Part shown: positions 46,819 through 54,377 of the stretch, one piece after another
Layout: every line of letters starts with the position of its first letter
Position numbering within the stretch: position 1 is the stretch's first letter
Source of the DNA: CAUTYU01 sp963545205
Lineage (GTDB): Bacteria > Desulfobacterota > Desulfovibrionia > Desulfovibrionales > Desulfomicrobiaceae
NCBI GenBank assembly: GCA_963545205.1
Contig: CAUUHW010000007.1
Location: 1 to 64,000 of the forward strand
Length of the DNA stretch: 64,000 bases
Direction of reading: 5' to 3'
Notes under the pieces: model-generated
Database searches by the model: none
What the model saw: only the letters and a program-made list of their open reading frames with translations
What the model was told of the DNA's origin: nothing
Program-made: the position numbers and the translations under genes

Positions 46819-46844
46819 AAAAAAAAAGCCGGAGCACTCCGACT
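46819..46844 (-). terminator. Intrinsic terminator of flagellin copy 2
   Basis: Minus-strand hairpin AGTCGGAG/CTCCGGCT (one G-T pair) with a two-base loop, followed by eight T. Placed 25 bases after the copy 2 stop. Confidence 0.82.
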
Positions 46845-46868
46845 TTTTCCCCAATATCCAAAAGGTTC

Positions 46869-47795
46869 TTAACCGATAAGCTGCATAGCCATCTGGGGCA
46901 GGGAGTTGGCCTGAGAAAGCATGGCCACGGCTGCCTGCGACTTGATCTGGTTGCGGACAAATTCCGTCATTTCCGTGGCAACGTCCACGTCAGAGATACG
47001 GGATTCTGAGGCCTGCAGGTTTTCAGCCTGAATCTGCAGGTTGGTCACGGTGTTTTGCAGACGGTTCTGCAAGGCACCGAGGTTGGCCCGGATCTTATCC
47101 TTGGAAATAATGGCTTCGTTGATTGCGTCCAAAGCCTGCTGGGCGTTCTGCTGGGTGGAAATGTCATGGCCGGCTCCAACAGCGGAGTTGTTTCCGATAC
47201 CCAGAGCAGAGGCCGTGGAGTTGCCGATGGCAATGTAGTAGTAGTCTTCTGCCGAGTCGTTTGACACGCCAAAGTGAACCTTGAGCGGGCCTTTAGGCTT
47301 CAGCCCTGAACCATCATGATCTTTGTGCCACTGCGCCATATCGCCATTTCCTGCCGCGATGTTGGCGGACAGGTTGCCGTTGAGCAAATGAATGCCGTTG
47401 AAGTCCGTGGCATTGGCAATACGGGTGATTTCCGAAGCCATGGCCTGGTATTCGGAATCAATGATCAGGCGCTGGTCACTGTTGTAGGTACCGGTCGCGG
47501 CCTGTTCCGCCAGCTCCTTCATACGGATCAGCTTTTCGTCGATAACCTGCAAGGCTCCGTCCGCGGTCTGAATCAGGGAAATAGCGTCATTGGCGTTTCT
47601 GATCCCCTGGTTCATGGCTGAGATGTCTGAACGCATAAGTTCGCGAATTGCCAGACCCGCGGCATCATCCGCCGCAGTTCCAACCCGAAGCCCGGAAGAC
47701 AGTTTCCGGGTCGATGTACTTAAAGCCCCGTACGACTGCGTCAGGTTCCGACTGGCATTCATAGCCATCATGTTGTGATTGATAACGAGAGACAT
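46869..47795 (-). CDS. Flagellin (copy 2)
   Basis: 308 residues with the same MSLVINHNMMAMNASRNL start and C-terminal helix as copy 1. The central part differs (SANIAAGNGDMAQWHKDHDG against SATTPDPTSWAATHNG). The last 170 bases of shared coding sequence are identical to copy 1. AAGGAGG precedes the ATG. It has its own sigma-54 promoter and terminator, so the two genes are separate transcription units. Confidence 0.93.
   Translation of the reverse strand: MSLVINHNMMAMNASRNLTQSYGALSTSTRKLSSGLRVGTAADDAAGLAIRELMRSDISAMNQGIRNANDAISLIQTADGALQVIDEKLIRMKELAEQAATGTYNSDQRLIIDSEYQAMASEITRIANATDFNGIHLLNGNLSANIAAGNGDMAQWHKDHDGSGLKPKGPLKVHFGVSNDSAEDYYYIAIGNSTASALGIGNNSAVGAGHDISTQQNAQQALDAINEAIISKDKIRANLGALQNRLQNTVTNLQIQAENLQASESRISDVDVATEMTEFVRNQIKSQAAVAMLSQANSLPQMAMQLIG
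46876..47045. repeat. 170-bp direct repeat, perfect copy of 45735-45904
   Basis: The 3' coding ends of the two flagellin genes are identical over 170 bases at an offset of 1141, including silent positions, while the 5' ends differ at many silent sites. This indicates recent gene conversion. Confidence 0.88.
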
Positions 47796-47832
47796 AGAAA
47801 AAACCTCCTTGTTTTTTATTTGAGCAAAAAAA

Positions 47833-47849
47833 TGCAAAATTCGGGCCAA
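47833..47849 (-). promoter_or_regulatory. Sigma-54 promoter of flagellin copy 2
   Basis: Minus strand TTGGCCCGAATTTTGCA: GG-N10-GC, with TTGG and TTGC both kept. About 38 bases before the start codon. Confidence 0.78.
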
Positions 47850-47858
47850 AATTAAAAT

Positions 47859-47885
47859 TAAAGTTTTTTTATTTTTGACCGATTC
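47859..47885 (+). promoter_or_regulatory. Sigma-28 (FliA-type) promoter of flaG
   Basis: TAAAGTTT, 11 bases, ACCGATTC. The -35 box is a full match to the E. coli FliA consensus; the -10 box keeps CCGAT of GCCGATAA. It lies 20 bases before the flaG start and back to back with the flagellin sigma-54 promoter. Confidence 0.6.
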
Positions 47886-47905
47886 CTATCCAAAAGGAGG
47901 TAAAT

Positions 47906-48256
47906 ATGGACATTGAAACTCTCCTGCCCATACAAGACTGGGAAAAAGACAGAATCATGCAGCCGGATAAAAACAGTCGGCTGGTTTCTCCCAGAAATAC
48001 GGTTTCAGAGCTGGGGCACAGTCAGACTTCATCCGACAAGGAAAAAATTGCCAGCGCAATCAAAGCCATGGAGTCTTATCTGCGCAGCAAAGGCACACAC
48101 CTGAAGTTTGTGCTGACAGACAAACAAAAAATGCAGGTGGAGATTATTGAGGAAGACACGAAGAAACTGATCCGCAAGATTCCATCCGATGAAATGCTCA
48201 ATCTGGCGGAAGCTATTGAAAAAATGACCGGGGTATTTATGGACGGCAGGGTGTAG
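47906..48256 (+). CDS. flaG: FlaG-family flagellar protein
   Basis: 116 residues. The C-terminal core LKFVLTDKQKMQVEIIEEDT with KLIRKIPSDEMLNLAEAI is the FlaG signature. FlaG proteins affect flagellar filament length. GGAGG precedes the ATG. Divergent from flagellin copy 2. Confidence 0.88.
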   Translation: MDIETLLPIQDWEKDRIMQPDKNSRLVSPRNTVSELGHSQTSSDKEKIASAIKAMESYLRSKGTHLKFVLTDKQKMQVEIIEEDTKKLIRKIPSDEMLNLAEAIEKMTGVFMDGRV

Positions 48257-48338
48257 TGATTTTTGAATTGCAGGATTATTTGTGTCGAGCTATGCGAATC
48301 TGTGAACAATCAGAAATCCTGTTTCTAAAATCAAAAAT
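48254..48338. repeat. AT-rich inverted-repeat element, copy 2
   Basis: Starts at the flaG TAG stop. Outer arms ATTTTTGA (48259-48266) and TCAAAAAT (48331-48338), inner arms CAGGATT (48271-48277) and AATCCTG (48315-48321). Shares arm sequences and its place after a stop codon with the element at 38.7 kb. It also abuts the transposase remnant. Confidence 0.45.
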
Positions 48339-48707
48339 TCATCTGGAATTTGGGCATAAAAAAAGACCATATTGGTTCCAAAAATCCTTTCTGTCTTTCA
48401 GAGTGCCCAAAAAACTTTCAGCAACTGCGTTGTCCCGGCAATCACCCTTACGGCTCATACTGGAACGTATCTTATCTTTCCGAAGTAATTTCTGAAATTC
48501 CCCACTGCAATATTGACTACCTTGATCAGAATGAAATATGATATCTTACGGCGACCTGTGGCCAATAGTCATGGCATCTATGACAAGTTCCTTTGTTACC
48601 CTGTTACTGGTTGCCCACCCAACAATTCTTCTTGAAAACAAATCAATAATTACAGAAAGATACAGCCAATCCTCATTCGTCCAAATAGAGGTGATATCTC
48701 CCGCCCA
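48339..48707 (-). pseudogene. IS3-family transposase (OrfB) remnant
   Basis: One frame of 123 codons reads WAGDITSIWTNEDWLYLSVI, IDLFSRRIVGWATSNR, FHSDQGSQYCSGEFQ, SMSRKGDCRDNAVAESFLG. These are the rve integrase blocks of IS3 OrfB, with the D-D-E residues in GDIT, HSDQGS and VAESF. A TAA interrupts it after GHRSP and both ends are lost, so it is inactive. No intact inverted repeats of the element were found. Confidence 0.88.
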
Positions 48708-48753
48708 TATTCAAAATAAAATGTGCCCCGTAACTCATTTGACATTCTCCATC

Positions 48754-49077
48754 TTATGTGGTTGAGTTTATCTCACTGTAGCTTGGCATGATGGTCGCAG
48801 ATGGCAGCGGGGCCCAATCTTTTGGGCATATCGTAGGGTCGGAGCCTACCTTGCCAAGCGAACTTCTTCCCTGATTGGCATGGGCTGCTGTAAAATTCCG
48901 TTTCAACGAATCTGACACGGCAGATTCATTGGCGGGATGTCTGACAACAACAGGCACACCCGGCTTTGTGTTAGCGACCAGCTTATCAGGGTCGGCTGTT
49001 GTCCATGTTCTGCTCCTGCCGTTGCTGTCCTCGTGCGTTCCGGCAGTAAAAATTGATCCGGCTATTTGGCCGTTTTT
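48754..49077 (-). pseudogene. Possible Mu-like phage protein (gpI/protease-like) remnant
   Basis: Open frame of 107 codons without a proper start: IFTAGTHEDSNGRSRTWTTA, DPDKLVANTKPGVPVVVRHP. From memory this resembles the N-terminal part of Mu-like phage I protein (protease/scaffold), where a GTHTDSxGRTRT stretch is followed by a GHP motif. The rest (SLGKVGSDPTICPKDWAPLP) looks shortened. If right, this is a phage fossil next to the IS3 fossil. Confidence 0.35.
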
Positions 49078-49338
49078 TTATTTCTATATATTATGTTGCG
49101 TCAATGCAGAAAAAAGAAGAAAATATTCTCTTTTTGAGCAGAAATTGCCACGCTTGAACTGCTTGTTTTGAAGAATTGCCTCGCTTGAAAAGAACTTTTT
49201 CAGGATCGACGAAGATAGTTACAAGTTGGTTCTGAAAATCCTCAGAGAGAATCCTCTATTCTGGTCTTGACCCAAGAACAAATAACCCTGAAAGGTTAAA
49301 CCGTCCGACACCACGGAAGAACTTTTCTGCCCCCTGTT
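49078..49338. other. Spacer with no recognised feature
   Basis: 261 bases between the phage-like remnant and the 3' end of the candidate effector gene. No RNA gene, good hairpin with T-run, or protein-like frame was seen. Confidence 0.4.
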
Positions 49339-50661
49339 TTATTCAAATCCCAAATCTGCAAGTGTGGGACGAGGCTGCTGAACCGGCGGAGCCATAAGTT
49401 CGTTCATATCGAACATCACCTCATTTCCAATACGGGACTCAAGATGAGAAAGCTGGTCAAGCCCTTCCAGTGTCTCCAAAACGGGCTGAAAACTTTCCCG
49501 CAACGCGGCACGGTCATGTCCGACTGGTGGATTATCCAGTGCGCGGCGCATATTAGCCACCATGACATGCACACCACCACTCTTGGACAAGGGATTTCCG
49601 TTTTCCAGCACAGATAATAACGCAGTATCGTTTTCCGCACTTGCCTGCAACGTCTTCCACGCATTCTGCAATCTGTCAGGAATGCGTTCCTTGCGGCTGC
49701 CAGCCGCGCTGCCCTGGCCTCTGGTCTGCAAAAAACTCAGGCCATGCCCAATGGCGCTGAACAGATCCGATCCCCGCATTGGACGATCCGGCACCTCATC
49801 TTGTCCAGCGGCATGTTCCGAGGCTCTCAGGTTATTGATACGGCAACCATGAGATTCGGGCTTGAAAAAAAGACGGCGGGCGGGAGTTCCACCTTCTCCG
49901 CCGGGAATAGCTCCAAACAACACTGTCGCATGTCCGTTCAGGATACCGCCCATGCCGCCGGGCATGTCGATGCCACGGTGATTATTACGATGTCCATCGA
50001 CCTGAGCACCTTGCGTATCATTAAGATGACTCGATCCCCGTTGATATTTTTCCGGGCAGCGATTGAGAAAAGCCGCCAAACGACCATCAGCGTCTTCAAT
50101 ACTAAACGATCCCTCGGCAAATCCATTTCCCGAAGTCAATGCCCGTGCTTCCAGAAAAAGCGTGAGGTCGGCCACATCCTGCGCTTTTGGACAGGGAAGC
50201 TCTTCTCCATTATGAAGAGCGCTCAACAAATCCGCTCCATTGACCATGCGTGCTTCCAGTATGGCCGAAAGATTTTCCCGTGCGGAAGCACGATCCAGCC
50301 GGGGAAGAGACCTGATCATACCCGCCAGGCTCTCACCAGAAAAGTTCACTGTGCCGCCGCCAGGCATATTGACATTAACGGTTTCGGGCAGTCCCGCCCG
50401 TGTCCTTATAAAACCTTCACGGAACCAGCGTCCCACCTTTTTCATAAGTCCTTCCCGACCGGGATCAGCCACTCCTGCCAAATGACGATCCAGAGGGGGC
50501 ATGTTCTGCCTCGCACGCTCTCTTGCCTGCGAGGGCATTGCCAGCGCTTCGGCATCAGCCGGAGCAGTCTGGACATTTCCATTTCCTGCCGCGCCGCCAC
50601 CTTCCCGTACACTTCCTGTCTGGGGAGTATGTACATTCGTATGCAATCCTATTTCCGGCAT
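49339..50661 (-). CDS. Candidate T3S secreted protein (440 aa)
   Basis: 440 residues, soluble, with a Gly/Ala/Ser-rich N-terminal 60 residues as expected for a secretion signal and chaperone-binding region. A short basic-aromatic segment follows (LMKKVGRWFREGF, about 72-84). The middle has HLNDTQGAQVDGHRNNHRG and RLFFKPESHGCR, which look like a conserved enzyme core that I cannot name. GGAG precedes the ATG. It lies 50 bases after a CesT-like chaperone gene under a sigma-54 promoter, the usual chaperone-effector order. Function unknown. Confidence 0.6.
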   Translation of the reverse strand: MPEIGLHTNVHTPQTGSVREGGGAAGNGNVQTAPADAEALAMPSQARERARQNMPPLDRHLAGVADPGREGLMKKVGRWFREGFIRTRAGLPETVNVNMPGGGTVNFSGESLAGMIRSLPRLDRASARENLSAILEARMVNGADLLSALHNGEELPCPKAQDVADLTLFLEARALTSGNGFAEGSFSIEDADGRLAAFLNRCPEKYQRGSSHLNDTQGAQVDGHRNNHRGIDMPGGMGGILNGHATVLFGAIPGGEGGTPARRLFFKPESHGCRINNLRASEHAAGQDEVPDRPMRGSDLFSAIGHGLSFLQTRGQGSAAGSRKERIPDRLQNAWKTLQASAENDTALLSVLENGNPLSKSGGVHVMVANMRRALDNPPVGHDRAALRESFQPVLETLEGLDQLSHLESRIGNEVMFDMNELMAPPVQQPRPTLADLGFE

Positions 50662-50710
50662 GACATTGCTCCTTTCAACGACTTGTATTCATGTATGATT
50701 TCCAAAATTT

Positions 50711-51160
50711 TCAAACCCGCAACATGCCAATGTTACCTGACAGCCCCATGGTTTCTCCCTGCGGCTCCAGCCTGCCCCGCCAATGCCGGGCGGCTCCGAC
50801 CAAAGAGGAAAACAGGTCAATGAAAACAGACGGACTCATAGGCAGTTCCATCATACGGTGCACAACCAGCAAACCACTTTGACCGTCAATGGCCAAGGTG
50901 CCATCACCAGAAGCCGCCCACATATAATTGGCGCACAACACGTCATGCAACAACTCAGCGTCCCTGGGGTCGGGTCGTCCAACAATTACACAGGCCACAA
51001 CCGCGCAGAAATCACCGTCTTCTTCCATGAACAGCGCCGCACCCATGTCTTCATCAAGGCCAAACAGCACCTTTCCGTCCCTGTCCGGTTTCAGGGGACC
51101 ACAGTCCAAAGCGGAAGAAAGGCCTGTCAGTATTTCTGTAAGATTTGAAGAAAGTTCCAT
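50711..51160 (-). CDS. CesT-like type III secretion chaperone
   Basis: 149 residues from ATG at 51160 (site GGTGGT upstream). Small acidic alpha/beta protein with the class I chaperone order: N-terminal helix MELSSNLTEILTGLSSAL, strands ending LFGLDED and ALFMEEDGDFCAVVACV, then a helix in SVFIDLFSSLVGAARHW. Such dimers hold one secreted protein, likely the one encoded next. Confidence 0.72.
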   Translation of the reverse strand: MELSSNLTEILTGLSSALDCGPLKPDRDGKVLFGLDEDMGAALFMEEDGDFCAVVACVIVGRPDPRDAELLHDVLCANYMWAASGDGTLAIDGQSGLLVVHRMMELPMSPSVFIDLFSSLVGAARHWRGRLEPQGETMGLSGNIGMLRV

Positions 51161-51250
51161 AACTACCACCTTTTTTTTTAGCAAACCTGCATAGCGTATA
51201 GCCATTGTCAAATGGGAAAGAAATCATTCCAATCCGCCTGCCAAAGGGAA

Positions 51251-51267
51251 AGCAATATGCGTACCAA
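51251..51267 (-). promoter_or_regulatory. Sigma-54 promoter of the 51 kb chaperone-effector pair
   Basis: Minus strand TTGGTACGCATATTGCT: differs from TTGGCACG-N4-TTGCT at one position. About 90 bases before the chaperone start. The spacer 51161-51454 holds nothing else that I can identify. Confidence 0.78.
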
Positions 51268-51454
51268 AGGATATAACATTCTATAATATAAAACAAACAG
51301 AATATACCCATCATTTTGAAAGAGCCAAAAGCAAAAATGTTTTCACAAAAAAGTTGGCGCTTCAGGATTCCAGAACCAGCAAGCATTGGATATAAAACTC
51401 ATATCATACTGATAAAACAGAATTTTTCTTCGCCCACAGGTGCAGCCATTTTTA

Positions 51455-51997
51455 TCAGGCCGCTTCCCGTTCCAAAGACAGCAGCTCCGAGCCATACCAC
51501 GCAGAACCAGAATGGCTTGCACTTTGCGTACGGCTGAAATTCACCAGCTTATACCAGTCAAACTCCATGCTGTCCTGGGCATTGTCAATCTGCACCTCCA
51601 GTTTTCCAGTAAGACTAAAATGTTCGGGTTCAGAAAGTATCTTCTCTTTTGCCGCCAAGTCGCCAGCCGCATTGTAGCGTTCCAGAGCATCAGGTTTCAG
51701 GGTCTGGACAACTTCCAAAGAAAAGTCCTGTTCATTTCCATCCAGATCTTCAAGGATATCATGAATAATCTCCTGCGGAACAGGAACACTCTGCTCTTCA
51801 AGCACGGCTTGTACTTTTGAAGCTGATCCGGGTTTGAAAACTCCCGATCTGCTGAAATCCTGCAATGTTTTTCCATCAGGAGAGGTTGTGCGTTCTTCAA
51901 TATGTTGAAAGGATTGTTCCACCACCTCCTTTTCAAACTCCTTACTCAAAGAGGTGGCCTGCTCGCTCATGGCACTGGCCTTGTCATCATCGTTCAA
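51455..51997 (-). CDS. 3' fragment of an interrupted candidate T3S substrate
   Basis: 180 residues from a TTG that overlaps the previous stop. Its frame continues the sense of the upstream piece if one base is shifted: the text EPGTKANLNDDDKASAMSEQ reads smoothly across the junction. Helical front (SLSKEFEKEVVEQSFQHIEE), then a beta-rich end (KLEVQIDNAQDSMEFDWYKL). No known domain. Best seen as the third part of one broken gene. Confidence 0.45.
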   Translation of the reverse strand: MNDDDKASAMSEQATSLSKEFEKEVVEQSFQHIEERTTSPDGKTLQDFSRSGVFKPGSASKVQAVLEEQSVPVPQEIIHDILEDLDGNEQDFSLEVVQTLKPDALERYNAAGDLAAKEKILSEPEHFSLTGKLEVQIDNAQDSMEFDWYKLVNFSRTQSASHSGSAWYGSELLSLEREAA

Positions 51998-52761
51998 GTT
52001 TGCCTTGGTTCCAGGTTCACAGCAATACTCATCGAACAGTCAGAAGTTACTGTAAGCGCTTTACCTGTTCTGTTCTCTGTGGTTTCCCATTTTCCATGTC
52101 CTGTCACTTTTGCTGAAGCGCCAAAACCAAGATACTCGCCAACGAGCTTGTTACTGCCAAGTACATTTACTCCCACAGAAATTTCACCCCCGACCCCACG
52201 ACTTTTCAAACGATTGACTTCAGAACAATGCTCACTCAGAAACGTCATTGCTTTTTCCTCTGGAGAAACTTTTCCCATAAATATAGAGGCCCGAAACTCC
52301 TCTTCCTTTTCCTTTTTCAAGGCCAACACACAACCTCTGCCGATTTCGCCTTCAACCTGCCCTGCAGCAGAAACAACCCCCTTAAATACTTCAGCTTCCA
52401 GGCCAATGCCAAGGCTACAACTATTACTGAAAGCAACATGAAGACTTTTATCCAGATCCCGCCAGACCACCATTCCCTGTTCCAACCCTGCACTTGAATT
52501 CAGATCGGCCTCTACGGTTGCGGTTCTGACAATAGGAAAATTACAGCCCATTTCTTCTGTAATGTCCAGAACCATCTGTTCGCCCGGTTTAATGCTCTCA
52601 AGCAGATTTTTGGCTGTCTCAGTGACCTGTGCTGTTTTTACCACCTCTTTCATTCCTCCGGGCGTGTTGTAACGGATACTCCAATCCTTGAAAACAATAG
52701 AAAGATTGCGATGACTGGATGCTGCCAGATCGGAAAAAGTTTTTCCGCCTCTCATTTCCAA
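51994..52761 (-). CDS. Middle fragment of an interrupted candidate T3S substrate
   Basis: 255 residues, mostly beta-type with many Gly (VGGEISVGVNVLGSNKLVGE, YLGFGASAKVTGHGKWETT). The only starts are TTG or an ATG two codons later, and no ribosome site is seen. Its front end sits at a run of A5T7, a likely frameshift spot, overlapping the preceding fragment. No known family. Confidence 0.45.
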   Translation of the reverse strand: MEMRGGKTFSDLAASSHRNLSIVFKDWSIRYNTPGGMKEVVKTAQVTETAKNLLESIKPGEQMVLDITEEMGCNFPIVRTATVEADLNSSAGLEQGMVVWRDLDKSLHVAFSNSCSLGIGLEAEVFKGVVSAAGQVEGEIGRGCVLALKKEKEEEFRASIFMGKVSPEEKAMTFLSEHCSEVNRLKSRGVGGEISVGVNVLGSNKLVGEYLGFGASAKVTGHGKWETTENRTGKALTVTSDCSMSIAVNLEPRQT

Positions 52762-53093
52762 AAAAATTTTTGTAATTGCACATCGGCAAGCTCTCCTTCA
52801 ATCCCCAACTGCTTCAGCTTTTTTTTGCAAGCGCTATAAAAAGTCCAATCCTCAATATGTGTTCCCTGAAAAGTCTTCACCTCCCCGACCAACGCGGCAG
52901 AACCGGATTTCCCTGAATCCAGGAAGGCACTGAGTACTCCCATTGTGGTTGCATCATCAAGTATCTTTTCCACTCTTCCTGAAAAGGCTTCCTGCAACTT
53001 TTTTAACTTTTCTGTTACCTCGTCCAGCTTTTTCTGTGCTTCACTGTCAGCCTGTTTTATGATTTCCTGCAGTTTCTTCCCTTCCCCTGACAC
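52752..53093 (-). CDS. 5' fragment of an interrupted candidate T3S substrate
   Basis: About 113 residues from a GTG at 53093 (another GTG at 53126). Coiled-coil front (KKLQEIIKQADSEAQKKLDE, VTEKLKKLQEAF), then DDATTMGVLSAFLDSGKSGS. It ends at the A5T7 run where the next fragment begins in another frame. The three pieces together would make a protein of about 540 residues behind a chaperone gene. Confidence 0.45.
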   Translation of the reverse strand: MSGEGKKLQEIIKQADSEAQKKLDEVTEKLKKLQEAFSGRVEKILDDATTMGVLSAFLDSGKSGSAALVGEVKTFQGTHIEDWTFYSACKKKLKQLGIEGELADVQLQKFFWK

Positions 53094-53499
53094 GTAATTT
53101 CGCTGTCTTGTTGACGGCCAGTGCACATGCTTCCTGTATTATCCTGACAAAATCGTTTTTATCCAGACTGTTGGCAACATATCAGACAGTCAGAAAAAGA
53201 AAACCACCCACATCATCTTCGTCTTCCAGACAGAATCTAACACCCGGCGGTAAACTCCCCGGAACTTGCTGCTGGAGCAAAAAACGAAAAAAAACATCTC
53301 TTGCCGCAGGTTCCATACCGGGCAAAGAGACAAGAGGTATATAAAAAAACAAAGTAATTTTCCTCCTCAGGCACAAACAGATGAAAAGATTCGCACCCAA
53401 AGCGGCGGGCTAGAAACCATCTTCATCAAGATTACGCGACAGGCTGACACATTCAGCAAGACCATCAAGCCAGGAATTAACTGTATTTCGAAGACTCAT
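53047..53499 (-). pseudogene. CesT-like T3S chaperone, frameshifted
   Basis: GAGGTGGCT then ATG gives MSLRNTVNSWLDGLAECVSL, followed by TAG after 29 codons. Chaperone text continues in other frames: FGCESFHLFVPEEENYFVF, VSLPGMEPAARDVFFRFLLQ, GVRFCLEDEDDVGGFLFLTV, and the closing helix NDFVRIIQEACALAVNKTAK. Total length (about 150 codons) suits class I chaperones. At least three frameshifts or stops, so it is decayed unless the sequence has errors. Confidence 0.72.
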
Positions 53500-53554
53500 A
53501 GCCACCTCTTTAATAAGGTTAAAATCAGGCAAACAAGAGTAAACACTGCTTGTC

Positions 53555-53571
53555 AGCAAAATATACTCCAA
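53555..53571 (-). promoter_or_regulatory. Sigma-54 promoter of the decayed chaperone-substrate unit
   Basis: Minus strand TTGGAGTATATTTTGCT: GG-N10-GC with TTGG and TTGCT kept. About 56 bases before the chaperone ATG. The promoter remains although the genes behind it are broken. Confidence 0.65.
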
Positions 53572-53723
53572 AATCAGGTCAGATACGACTCATTTCTCTT
53601 TTTCTGATTGTTTTTCGCAACAAACAACTTCATAACCCTGTTGATAAAAAAACAATCTGAAATAAAATCTCCCTGTTTTTTTTCGCTGCGACTCCTGTTT
53701 TTCAAGTTATTTTTGGCTGTTCA

Positions 53724-54111
53724 TACGAGAATGCGGACTCCTTTTTCGCCAACCTTATTGGCATAGAAACCACAAAAGTTAACGGCCTTGTGGATTTTCT
53801 GCACCTGGTTTTTATCGGGGAAATGGTGACATTCAAGGGCAACCTGAACATGGTTGGCCGCACTTCAATGGAGACAGGGGGGGCAGGATTGAAGCGGAAA
53901 ACTTGATTACCGGCGAAATCCGGCATATAAATTCAGCCTACCTGACCTTGGTCGTCTGGACGAAAATGGCCGGCCAACACCTGTTCCGCCTCTTTTACTC
54001 GAAACACAAAATGATAGACGGCGACAAAAAGAAGCGCTTGCCAGACGGCGGGTTCGCCAGATGATGCGGGCAGAAGAACAGCGTTCATTCAAAGAATGCA
54101 CAACATGCTGA
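53724..54111 (+). pseudogene. Acyl-CoA thioesterase (hotdog fold) remnant
   Basis: Three frames in turn carry hotdog thioesterase text: FLHLVFIGEMVTFKGNLNMV with GRTSMETG, then EAENLITGEIRHINSAYLTL, then LDENGRPTPVPPLLLETQND to the TGA at 54109. This is the BACH/YciA-type order (VGDxVxFxxxVNxVGRTSMEV, TGExRHTNSAYLTFVALDENGxP). The N-terminus is gone and two frameshifts are present, so it is a dead gene of ordinary metabolism inside the T3S island. Confidence 0.8.
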
Positions 54112-54169
54112 CCAGTAGAAATGACAGGGCCTCACCCGATTTACTGCCCCATGCCCAGCCCCCAACATC

Positions 54170-54191
54170 AGGGGGGCTCGTTGGCCCCCCT
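54170..54191 (+). terminator. GC-rich hairpin terminator
   Basis: Perfect stem AGGGGGGC/GCCCCCCT with loop TCGTTG, followed after 13 bases by a long T-run. It separates the thioesterase remnant from the plus-strand T3S operon. Confidence 0.65.
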
Positions 54192-54288
54192 GCATTTCCG
54201 CCATTTTTTTTTGCATGCTCGTGCCAACAAAAGAGGCACAGCAAAACAACATGAACAATTTTCCACAATAATTTGAAGTAGATATTTT

Positions 54289-54305
54289 TTGGAACACTTT
54301 ATGCT
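54289..54305 (+). promoter_or_regulatory. Sigma-54 promoter of the 54 kb T3S operon
   Basis: TTGGAACACTTTATGCT: GG-N10-GC. A second overlapping GG-N10-GC (GGAACACAGCTCGC, 54310-54323) repeats the GGAACAC. About 73 bases before the first gene. Confidence 0.68.
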
Positions 54306-54377
54306 TTATGGAACACAGCTCGCGCCACGAACATTTTTGTTTTTGACCTGAGCGAAAAACAAAAAGGAGACCACCAG

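Noticed and set aside
48257..49338. tRNA or integrase attachment site at the T3S island border
   Set aside because: No cloverleaf, no T-arm sequence and no integrase gene were found in this stretch.
49744..50823. 359-codon plus-strand frame opposite the 440-aa candidate effector
   Set aside because: The minus-strand frame has a ribosome site, chaperone neighbour and sigma-54 promoter; this one has none.
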